From: JAAYHV01 sp964400515
Lineage (GTDB): Bacteria > Bacillota > Clostridia > Peptostreptococcales > Anaerovoracaceae
Reading direction: 5' to 3'
Length of the DNA: 64,000 bases
Assembly (NCBI GenBank): GCA_964400515.1
Contig: CAYNTJ010000007.1
Location: 1 to 64,000, forward strand
Shown here: in pieces, positions 57,100 to 64,000 of the stretch
Layout: every line of letters starts with the position of its first letter
How positions within the stretch are numbered: the stretch's first letter is position 1
Notes under the pieces: model-generated
What the model saw: only the letters and a program-made list of their open reading frames with translations
What the model was told of the DNA's origin: nothing
Database searches by the model: none
Translations under genes and position numbers: made by a program

Positions 57100-58125
57100 A
57101 TGGAATACTATGATGTTGTCATAATTGGTGGTGGCCCAAGTGGGGCTACCTTAGCCAGACTTTTAAATAAGGATTTGAAAATTTTACTGGTGGACTATAA
57201 CAATGGCAAGCCTTGCGGGGGATTATTGGCTCCGGATGCTCAAAGGGTTTTGGCAAGGCTAAATATAACATTACCTAAAGAGATAATTGTGGATCCACAA
57301 ATATTTTCTGTAAGGACTATGGATTTGGAGACCAAAAAGCAAAGATGGTATCAAAGGATGTATATCAACATTGACAGAAACAAGTTCGATGAATGGCTTC
57401 TTAATATGGTAGCTGAAAATGTTAAAGTAGTAAAAGGTCGTTGCGTGGATATACAAAATAAAACCGTTTATATCAAAACGGTTGATGGGATAATAGAAGC
57501 TGACGGAGGCATTATAGTTGGAGCTGACGGGGCAAACTCCATAGTCAGAAGAAAATGCTTTAAACCTATAAAAACCAGGGCTTATACAGCTGTTCAACAG
57601 TGGTTTTTGGAAGATGAAACGGATTCAACACCCTTTTATTCATGTATATTTGACAGGGAAACTACGGATTGTTGCGCATGGACTATTAGCAAGGATGGTT
57701 ATTTAATTTACGGAGGAGCATTTCCCAAGGCAAACTCCAGGGAAAGGTTTGAAAGGCAAAAGGAAAAACTGAAAGCCTTTGATATTAATTTAAAGGATGC
57801 CGTAAAAACGGAATCCTGCGTTGTTTTAAGACCCAAAACAACAAGAAGCTTTGAATTGGGGGGTGATAATATATTTTTGATAGGTGAGGCTGCGGGTTTC
57901 ATAAGTCCCAGTTCGCTGGAGGGGATAAGCTCTGCTTTTAACAGCGCAATAGCTTTGAGTAAAAGTATAAATAACGGGGGAAGAATATTAAGAGAATACA
58001 AAAAGAGAACGATTAAACTCAGAATGTGGCTTATAATGAAAAACCTAAAATGCCCGTTTATGTACAACTTTTATTTGAGAAAATTAATTATGGCAACGGG
58101 TATTGATAGCATTAAACTCCTTTAA
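57100..58125 (+). CDS. geranylgeranyl-reductase-family flavoprotein
   Basis: 341-aa FAD protein starting with DVVIIGGGPSGATLARLL. The NADPH/FAD motif VGADGANSIVRRKCF and the C-terminal FAD contact IGEAAGFISPSSLEGISSAF are the pattern of digeranylgeranylglycerophospholipid reductase-like flavoproteins. In clostridia such proteins often have unknown substrates. It starts three bases after the M20 gene and is the last gene of that operon. Confidence 0.85.
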   Translation: MEYYDVVIIGGGPSGATLARLLNKDLKILLVDYNNGKPCGGLLAPDAQRVLARLNITLPKEIIVDPQIFSVRTMDLETKKQRWYQRMYINIDRNKFDEWLLNMVAENVKVVKGRCVDIQNKTVYIKTVDGIIEADGGIIVGADGANSIVRRKCFKPIKTRAYTAVQQWFLEDETDSTPFYSCIFDRETTDCCAWTISKDGYLIYGGAFPKANSRERFERQKEKLKAFDINLKDAVKTESCVVLRPKTTRSFELGGDNIFLIGEAAGFISPSSLEGISSAFNSAIALSKSINNGGRILREYKKRTIKLRMWLIMKNLKCPFMYNFYLRKLIMATGIDSIKLL

Positions 58126-58137
58126 GGAGTTTTTTTC
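58114..58137 (+). terminator. terminator overlapping the end of the flavoprotein gene
   Basis: AAACTCCTT / AAGGAGTTT followed by TTTTTC; the left arm includes the last codons. Confidence 0.85.
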
Positions 58138-58165
58138 TTGACAAAATAAAAATTATGAATATAAT
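58138..58165 (+). promoter_or_regulatory. predicted promoter of the MarR-ABC operon
   Basis: TTGACA, 16-bp spacer, TATAAT. It begins immediately after the preceding terminator. Confidence 0.8.
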
Positions 58166-58193
58166 TAGATATGTAACTATTACATATCTAATT
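58163..58193. promoter_or_regulatory. perfect MarR-type operator
   Basis: Inverted repeat with 14-bp perfect arms, AATTAGATATGTAA and its complement, around CTA. It overlaps the -10 box and the transcription start, so the MarR protein encoded next would block its own operon. Confidence 0.8.
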
Positions 58194-58206
58194 AAAAAGA
58201 GGGCTT

Positions 58207-58638
58207 ATGAAAAGGAATATAATTGCGGAAATAATTAAGATATCTCATTTGTTGAGAAGACAAGTTGGCTGCGGAAGCATGAATGAAGATTTTCATAATA
58301 GGATTGGGATAACCGGAGTAAGAATGGTCAAGTATCTGGCGGGTAATATGGATAAGGACATATTCCAAAAGGATATTGAAGAGGTTTTTTCCCTTAGGGC
58401 ATCATCCGTATCCGCCACTTTAAAAAAACTGGAGGGTAAAGGCTTTATAACTAAAGAAGCCGTAGACTATGATGCAAGACTGAAGCGCATTAGATTAACT
58501 GATAAGGCGCTGGATTTGCATAAGGAGAAAATCTTGCAGTTTGAGAATATCGAGAGAAAAATAGAAAAAACATTGACAGAAAATGAAATTAATGAGTTGG
58601 GCAGACTATTGGATAAACTGTCTGAAGCATTGGATTGA
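58207..58638 (+). CDS. MarR-family transcriptional repressor
   Basis: 143-aa winged-helix regulator. The recognition region FSLRASSVSATLKKLEGKGFI is followed by the wing VDYDARLKRIRLTDKALDL, both typical of MarR. It is the first gene of an operon with two ABC exporters, the common arrangement for drug- or peptide-induced efflux, and it probably binds the perfect palindrome just upstream. The ligand is unknown. Confidence 0.9.
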   Translation: MKRNIIAEIIKISHLLRRQVGCGSMNEDFHNRIGITGVRMVKYLAGNMDKDIFQKDIEEVFSLRASSVSATLKKLEGKGFITKEAVDYDARLKRIRLTDKALDLHKEKILQFENIERKIEKTLTENEINELGRLLDKLSEALD

Positions 58639-58648
58639 GAGGTTAGCA

Positions 58649-60418
58649 TTGAAAATATTTAAATTTTTAGGTAAGAGAGAAAGAGCATACATAGCTATTT
58701 CCTTGGTATTTATTATTGTACAAGTGTGGCTTGATTTAAAGCTGCCAAGTTATATGGCCGAAATTACAAAAACAATACAAACTCCGGGCAGTGAGGTTTA
58801 TGATGTTATAAGCGACGGAATGTATATGCTTTTATGTGCCTTTGGCAGTTTGCTGTCTACCCTTATAGTGGGTTATTTTGCGGCAGTGGTAGCTGCAGGC
58901 TTTGCTAAAACTTTAAGGGGCAAGCTGTTTGATAGGGTTAATGATTTTAGCGAAGAAGAAATGAATAATTTTTCAACACCTAGTTTGATAACAAGAACTA
59001 CAAACGACATTACCCAGGTACAAATACTAATCGCCTTTGGTTTGCAGTTAGCAGTCAAGGCTCCCATACTTGCAGTATGGGCCATGTTAAAAATTTCCAA
59101 TGCCAGTTGGCAATGGACAACGGCCACCGCCATATCGGTTATTACAATGCTTATGCTAATATTTTTAATATTTAAATTGGTTGTGCCCAGGTTTAAGCTG
59201 ATTCAAAAATATACAGATGATGTCAACAGGGTCATGAGGGAACATCTAAATGGTCTAAAAGTAATAAGGGCCTTTAACGCAGAGAAGTATAATCAAATAA
59301 AATTTGAAAAGGTTAATAGTGATCTTACAAATACTCAGTTATTTGCTCAAAGAGTAATGGGATTAATTTTTCCATCTATGGGAATGATACTTAACCTGTT
59401 AACATTGTCAATATATTGGATTGGGGCCATATTAATTAACAACGAAATTGGATACGGAAGATTAACACTCTTTAGCGATATGATAGTTTTTACCTCTTAT
59501 GCAATGCAGGTGGTTATGGCATTTATGATGCTGGGTATGATACTGATTCAATTGCCGAGGACATTTGTAAGTATAAACAGAATCAACGAGGTCTTAGACA
59601 CCGAGCCTAGAATTATTGATGGGAATTTAACGGATTTAGAAAAGGGTAATAAAGGAACAGTTGAGTTTAGAAATGTTTGCTTTGGTTATCCCGGAGCAAA
59701 GGAGTATGTCCTTGAAAATATCAGCTTCAAAGTTGATAGAGGAGAAACAATTGCATTTATAGGTTCTACGGGAAGCGGCAAAAGCACTCTTATAAACCTA
59801 GTCCCAAGGTTTTACGATGTAACAAAGGGAGAAATATTGGTTGACGGGTATAATATCAAAGAATATAGATTAAAAGATTTATATAAAAAGATCGGTTATG
59901 TATCCCAAAATGCCGTAATTTTTACCGGTGATATAAAGAAAAATATTTCATATGGTGATAACGGGTCTGATAGAAGGGATGAAGAAGTCGTTGAATCAAT
60001 ATGGAAAGCAGCTGAAATAGCCATGGCTAAAGAATTCATAGAGGCTGATGAAAAAGGTATAGATTCTCCGGTTTCACAAGGAGGAGCCAATTACTCCGGA
60101 GGACAAAAACAAAGAATCTCCATTGCAAGGGCCATAAACAGAGAACCTGAAATATTAATATTCGATGATTCTTTTTCTGCCCTTGATTATAGGACGGATA
60201 CTGCACTTAGGAAGGCCCTTAAGGATAAAATAAATGAAACCACTATTATGATTGTAGGACAAAGAATTGGTACCATAAAGGATGCTGATAAAATAGTTGT
60301 GTTGGATAATGGTAAGATAGTTGGTATGGGTACACATTATGATCTTCTGAAAAGTTGCGAAGTATATATGGAGATTGCGAAATCACAATTATCAGAAAAA
60401 GAATTGGAGGTCAGCTAA
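58649..60418 (+). CDS. ABC transporter, fused permease and ATPase (subunit 1)
   Basis: 589-aa exporter half-transporter. Six membrane helices occupy residues 1-310. The ATPase domain has GSTGSGKSTLINLVPRFYD, the signature YSGGQKQR and Walker B EILIFDDSFSALD. In this D-loop the usual catalytic glutamate after Walker B is aspartate (FDDS), so this half likely has a degenerate site and works with the next gene as a heterodimer. Start is TTG at 58649 after GAGAGG; an upstream frame within marR is rejected. Confidence 0.9.
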   Translation: MKIFKFLGKRERAYIAISLVFIIVQVWLDLKLPSYMAEITKTIQTPGSEVYDVISDGMYMLLCAFGSLLSTLIVGYFAAVVAAGFAKTLRGKLFDRVNDFSEEEMNNFSTPSLITRTTNDITQVQILIAFGLQLAVKAPILAVWAMLKISNASWQWTTATAISVITMLMLIFLIFKLVVPRFKLIQKYTDDVNRVMREHLNGLKVIRAFNAEKYNQIKFEKVNSDLTNTQLFAQRVMGLIFPSMGMILNLLTLSIYWIGAILINNEIGYGRLTLFSDMIVFTSYAMQVVMAFMMLGMILIQLPRTFVSINRINEVLDTEPRIIDGNLTDLEKGNKGTVEFRNVCFGYPGAKEYVLENISFKVDRGETIAFIGSTGSGKSTLINLVPRFYDVTKGEILVDGYNIKEYRLKDLYKKIGYVSQNAVIFTGDIKKNISYGDNGSDRRDEEVVESIWKAAEIAMAKEFIEADEKGIDSPVSQGGANYSGGQKQRISIARAINREPEILIFDDSFSALDYRTDTALRKALKDKINETTIMIVGQRIGTIKDADKIVVLDNGKIVGMGTHYDLLKSCEVYMEIAKSQLSEKELEVS

Positions 60419-62256
60419 TGGGTGATAATAAGGTATTAAGACCGGTTTCGGAAAACAGAAACAGAGGAAGGGGCCACGGGCCTTTGGGTGCTGCCCGGGC
60501 TATGGAAAAACCAAAGGATCTAAAGGGAACTTTAAAGAAACTGTATAATTATTCCAGAAAGAATATGCCTCTGGTTTGGTTTGGTATAGTACTGGCCATA
60601 GGAGGAGCTGTGCTTACTCTCATGGGACCGAATATACTGTCTGACATAACTGATGAAATAGTGGATGGTATAATGTCCGGCATTGATTTACAAGCCATTA
60701 ATAAAATGGGAATATACTTATGCATAATTTACATAGTCAGTTTGATTTTTAATGCTGGTCAAAGATATATATTTGCTACAGTTTCACAGAAAATATCAAG
60801 GAGCATGAGAACGGATCTGACATTAAAAATAAACAGATTACCCCTAAACTATTTTGATAGAAACAGCTATGGAGATGTTCTTAGCAGGGCTACAAATGAT
60901 GTTGACAGAATAGGTCAAACCTTAAACAGAAGCTTGAGCACCTTGGCTAATTCCTTAGCCACATTGATTGGGGCAGTGGTTATGATGCTTATAACCGATG
61001 TTGCCATGACGGTGGCAGCAGTTTTGGCAGCGCTTATTGGCTTTGTGTTTATGATGATGATAATTAAAAAATCACAAAAGTACTTTAAAGCTCAGCAGAA
61101 ATCACTGGGGGAAATAAACGGACTGGTTGAAGAATCCTACACGGGGCATAATATAGTAAAAGTATATAATGCCGGGGAAGAGCTTAAAAAAGAGTTTGGA
61201 GAGATTAATCAGGAGCTATATGTAAGTGCCTGGAAATCCCAATTCATTTCCGGACTTATGATGCCGCTTATGACATTTATCGGAAATTTGGGCTATGTAT
61301 CGGTTTGCGTGGTTGGAGCTATGCTTGCAATAGAGGGAAATATAACCATAGGGGTTATAGTGGCATTTATGATATATGTAAGGCTTTTTACCCAACCATT
61401 ATCCCAAATTGCCCAGGCAGCTACAGATTTGCAGTCAACTATTGCCGCGGGAGAAAGGGTCTTTGAGTTTTTCAATGAAAAAGAATTGGATAAGGAAGAG
61501 GAGAATCTTGAAGAAATATGCTGCGCTAAAGGGGATGTTGAATTTAAAAATGTGAAGTTCGGATATTTGGAGAACGAAACTATAATCCATAATTTTAATA
61601 TGAAAGCAAAGGCGGGAGAAAAGATTGCTATTGTAGGACCAACAGGAGCAGGAAAGACGACCCTTGTTAACCTTATTATGAGATTTTATGAGCTGCAAGA
61701 AGGCGAAATAATAATCGACGGAATACCCATAAGCAGGATAAGCAGGAACAATCTGCATAAGCAGTTTTCCATGGTTTTACAGGATTCATGGATTTTTGAA
61801 GGAACTGTTAGAGATAATATTATTTTCAATAGTGTAAAAACCACAGAAAAAGAAATGATTGATAGCTGTAAGACCCTGGGAATACATCACTTTATTATGA
61901 CTCTTCCCAAGGGATATGATACCGTGTTAGATGATCATTCGAGTATTTCCCAAGGACAAAGGCAGCTGATAACCATAGCAAGGGCGATGATTGAAAATGC
62001 ACCGATACTTATTTTGGACGAAGCCACCAGTTCCGTGGATACAAGAACAGAAGAATTGATTCAAAAAGCTATGGATAAATTAAGTGAAGGCAGAACTGCA
62101 TTTATTATTGCCCATAGATTATCCACGATAAGAAATGCGGATATGATTTTGGTAATAAAAGATGGGGATATAATTGAACAAGGTAATCATGAAAAGCTTA
62201 TGGATAGGAATGGATTTTATGCAGACCTTTATAACAGCCAGTTTGAGGAAATTTAA
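60418..62256 (+). CDS. ABC transporter, fused permease and ATPase (subunit 2)
   Basis: 612 aa. It has a hydrophilic N-terminal extension of about 55 residues, a six-helix permease, then Walker A GPTGAGKTTLVNLIMRFYE, Walker B ILILDEATSSVDTRTEE with the catalytic glutamate, and IIAHRLSTIR. The signature is SISQGQRQ instead of the usual LSGGQ, again as in asymmetric heterodimeric multidrug exporters. It starts on the last base of the previous stop (TAATG). Confidence 0.92.
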   Translation: MGDNKVLRPVSENRNRGRGHGPLGAARAMEKPKDLKGTLKKLYNYSRKNMPLVWFGIVLAIGGAVLTLMGPNILSDITDEIVDGIMSGIDLQAINKMGIYLCIIYIVSLIFNAGQRYIFATVSQKISRSMRTDLTLKINRLPLNYFDRNSYGDVLSRATNDVDRIGQTLNRSLSTLANSLATLIGAVVMMLITDVAMTVAAVLAALIGFVFMMMIIKKSQKYFKAQQKSLGEINGLVEESYTGHNIVKVYNAGEELKKEFGEINQELYVSAWKSQFISGLMMPLMTFIGNLGYVSVCVVGAMLAIEGNITIGVIVAFMIYVRLFTQPLSQIAQAATDLQSTIAAGERVFEFFNEKELDKEEENLEEICCAKGDVEFKNVKFGYLENETIIHNFNMKAKAGEKIAIVGPTGAGKTTLVNLIMRFYELQEGEIIIDGIPISRISRNNLHKQFSMVLQDSWIFEGTVRDNIIFNSVKTTEKEMIDSCKTLGIHHFIMTLPKGYDTVLDDHSSISQGQRQLITIARAMIENAPILILDEATSSVDTRTEELIQKAMDKLSEGRTAFIIAHRLSTIRNADMILVIKDGDIIEQGNHEKLMDRNGFYADLYNSQFEEI

Positions 62257-62278
62257 AAACCCGCTATGCGGGTTTTTT
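62256..62278. terminator. bidirectional terminator after the ABC operon
   Basis: AAAACCCGC / GCGGGTTTT with TAT loop and T run; converges with the SGNH hydrolase gene. Confidence 0.92.
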
Positions 62279-62957
62279 ATATGTAACCGTTTGCCTTTTT
62301 CATAATGGCCTTAGCAATGAGCTTATGGCCTTCTTCGTTTGGATGTATTCCGTCTATACACAAATATTTACTGTAATTTTTAGTTGCCAAAAATTCATTT
62401 CTAATATCTATTATAGGGGTATTTGTTTTTGCCGCCAAGGCAATTATAGCCTTGTTGTATGATTCGTGCCATCTATATATATAGTCCACATCATTACCTA
62501 AAAAATTCATAATATTGTCTTTATTAAGACCCTTTGATATCCATTGAAAAAACCTGTTTGAATCGATAGGTGGTAGGTTTAGAATAATTGGGGTACTCCC
62601 CAATTCTCGTATTTTTAACAAAAGTTCTTCATAGTATTTAATGAATTTGTCAGTGGGAACCTTTGAAAGGTGTTCCTTTTCAGGCTCTGAAGCAATTTCC
62701 GGCCAAAGAAAATCACAATCATTACCGCCAAATTCCAAAATTGTATATTTATATTCCTCCATAGTTTCAAACTTTTTTTGCAACAGCTCATATCCCTTTT
62801 TTACCGTACAACCGAACTTTGCAAAGTTATTGATTTTTAGATTCTTTTTTTTGCCGACTATATTGTAATAGTTACTTTTTGCAAAGGTGTATTTGCCTTT
62901 ATCTTCATCAAATATTATGCCCTTTGCCACAGAGTCTCCTAGTATACAGATTTCCAT
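62277..62957 (-). CDS. SGNH/GDSL-family hydrolase
   Basis: 226-aa esterase/lipase-fold protein without a signal peptide, so probably cytoplasmic. ILGDSVAKG carries the nucleophilic serine, FGGND the oxyanion asparagine, and DGIHPNEEGHKLIAKAI the catalytic aspartate and histidine. The substrate is unknown. The ATG at 62957 lies five bases after GGAGG; a TTG twelve bases upstream overlaps the ribosome site. Confidence 0.88.
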   Translation of the reverse strand: MEICILGDSVAKGIIFDEDKGKYTFAKSNYYNIVGKKKNLKINNFAKFGCTVKKGYELLQKKFETMEEYKYTILEFGGNDCDFLWPEIASEPEKEHLSKVPTDKFIKYYEELLLKIRELGSTPIILNLPPIDSNRFFQWISKGLNKDNIMNFLGNDVDYIYRWHESYNKAIIALAAKTNTPIIDIRNEFLATKNYSKYLCIDGIHPNEEGHKLIAKAIMKKANGYI

Positions 62958-63082
62958 CTCCACCTCCAAATGATATCGTTAATTCCTTAATGTGATATTC
63001 AATATTATATTACGCAATTAAAGATATGTCAATATGGTTGTAAATATTATTTTGCTATGGTAAAATATATGAGGAGGTAATT

Positions 63083-63571
63083 ATGAATATTGAAAAACTA
63101 ATTGAGAAAATAAAAAACGAGAGACCGGAGAAATGGGAAGATTTACCGGACTTTATGATATATAAGGATCAGCTTATATCATATATGGAAAAGCAACACA
63201 TAGGCTTTAGCGAAGGGGAGAGCTTAACATCGGCCATGATAAATAACTATACCAAAAGCGGTCTTTTGCCCAGGGCAATTGGAAAAAAATATGGTAAAGA
63301 GCATATAGCATCATTAACCATGACCAGCTTATTAAAGCAAGTTTTACAATCGGATGATGTAATAAGATTGGTTGAAAACTATCAACAAGATGAGATTGAG
63401 GAGACCTACAACAAATATTTGGTGCTACTTGATGAAGAACTTAATAATACTATTGAAAATATTAAAACCAAAAAAAGCTCCGATAAATATGATATGGCCA
63501 TGAGATTGGCAATATCATCATATATCAACAAGCTGCTGTGTCAGAAAATTATTGAAGAAACTCTGGAATAA
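63083..63571 (+). CDS. DUF1836 domain protein
   Basis: 162 aa. The block MINNYTKSGLLPRAIGKKYG with the preceding DLPDFMIYKDQLISYME is that of DUF1836 proteins, which look like small winged-helix (MerR-like) DNA-binding proteins of unknown role. GAGGAGG precedes the ATG. It is monocistronic. Confidence 0.8.
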   Translation: MNIEKLIEKIKNERPEKWEDLPDFMIYKDQLISYMEKQHIGFSEGESLTSAMINNYTKSGLLPRAIGKKYGKEHIASLTMTSLLKQVLQSDDVIRLVENYQQDEIEETYNKYLVLLDEELNNTIENIKTKKSSDKYDMAMRLAISSYINKLLCQKIIEETLE

Positions 63572-63573
63572 AA

Positions 63574-63593
63574 AATCCCCCAAAAGGGGGATT
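63574..63593. terminator. bidirectional terminator between DUF1836 and dCMP deaminase genes
   Basis: AATCCCCC / GGGGGATT around AAAA, flanked by A and T runs. Confidence 0.88.
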
Positions 63594-63595
63594 AC

Positions 63596-64000
63596 TTATT
63601 CTGTTACAAATGATATGGTTAGTTCCGATTTGCTCGGAACAAGTTGTTTAAAAGCTACACCTGCACTTTCCAGCATTCTTTTGGAAGCTTTGGTTGTTTT
63701 TTCATTTGCGTACTTATCTGATAGATAAATTACTTCTTTTACTCCCGATTGTATTATTGCTTTAGCACATTCGTTACAAGGGAATAGGGCAACATATAGC
63801 CTGGAACCCTTTAAGGATTTACCGTTTGCGTTTAATATTGCATTTAATTCTGCGTGTACAACGAAAGGATATTTATTATCTTCGCCATCCCTGTTCCATG
63901 GGAACTCATCATCTGAGCAACCCTTGGGAAATCCGTTATAACCTGTAGATAATATAACGTTGCTTTCGTCAACTATACAAGCACCAACCTGAGTGCTGGG
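63596..64000 (-). CDS. deoxycytidylate deaminase family protein (partial, 5' end outside window)
   Basis: 134 residues plus the stop are visible; the N-terminus lies beyond the window edge. The zinc-site motifs are intact: VVHAELNAIL and ALFPCNECAKAII (HAE and PCxxC). The visible part starts STQVGACIVDESNVILSTGYNGFP, typical of dCMP deaminases, which make dUMP for thymidylate synthesis. The C-terminal ASKRMLESAGVAFKQL is also conserved. Confidence 0.9.
   Translation of the reverse strand, partial: PSTQVGACIVDESNVILSTGYNGFPKGCSDDEFPWNRDGEDNKYPFVVHAELNAILNANGKSLKGSRLYVALFPCNECAKAIIQSGVKEVIYLSDKYANEKTTKASKRMLESAGVAFKQLVPSKSELTISFVTE

Overview
The window is AT-rich, has strong GGAGG ribosome sites, short intergenic gaps and many rho-independent terminators. 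Its gene content is that of an anaerobic, amino-acid-fermenting, Gram-positive-type bacterium of the Clostridia/Tissierellia kind: arginine deiminase, a B12-dependent lysine fermentation cluster, 2-oxoacid:ferredoxin oxidoreductase, superoxide reductase, ScpAB and an S-box riboswitch. I would guess a Sedimentibacter- or Tissierella-like organism, but genus cannot be fixed from sequence reading alone. No tRNA, rRNA, CRISPR array or transposase was seen.

Layout. 1-8.6 kb: arginine deiminase, a stand-alone MurE-like ligase, the phosphate operon pstS-pstC-pstA-pstB-phoU (PstS is circularly permuted) and a convergent AspT/YidE-type permease. 8.7-21.6 kb: housekeeping and metabolic genes (prepilin-type peptidase, truA, mtnA, EamA exporter, scpA-scpB-rluB, DJ-1/PfpI protein, radical SAM protein, superoxide reductase, gpmA, a two-subunit 2-oxoacid oxidoreductase, a YfcC-type carrier). 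21.8-31.7 kb: an Rhs polymorphic-toxin island. It holds three near-identical copies of the Rhs core, each followed by a different C-terminal tip and a probable immunity gene, plus broken toxin and immunity remnants. No intact full-length Rhs N-terminus is present, so it looks like a store of displaced tips around one large 5'-damaged rhs gene. A dynamin-like GTPase follows.

33.4-46.8 kb: lysine fermentation. kal is divergent from a 685-aa regulator; then come kdd, kamA, kamB, kamC, kamD, kamE, atoD, atoA and a second atoD-atoA pair. KamA makes beta-lysine, KamDE moves the terminal amino group, Kdd oxidises 3,5-diaminohexanoate, and (after the Kce step, whose gene is not here) Kal and the CoA-transferases lead to crotonyl-CoA, acetoacetyl-CoA and butyrate. 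The regulator is the most interesting object in the window. Its N-terminal half is a Kdd homologue whose nucleotide-binding glycine loop has been lost. It is fused to an AAA+ domain without GAFTGA and to a TyrR-type helix-turn-helix. Two matching 18-bp palindromes (TGAACC-N6-GGTTCA type) lie at its own promoter and upstream of kdd. Both lie about 85-88 bp from the -10 boxes of sigma-70-type promoters for kal and kdd. This suggests a TyrR-like, sigma-70 regulator that senses a lysine-pathway intermediate with a retired copy of the pathway enzyme.

46.9-64 kb: a lipoprotein serpin, an AlaX-type editing protein, an unrecognised 396-aa protein, metK under a SAM-I riboswitch, an operon of two FAD proteins, a cobalamin adenosyltransferase, an M20 peptidase and a geranylgeranyl-reductase-like flavoprotein, a MarR-controlled pair of ABC exporters with a perfect operator, an SGNH hydrolase, a DUF1836 protein and the 3' part of a dCMP deaminase gene running off the window end.
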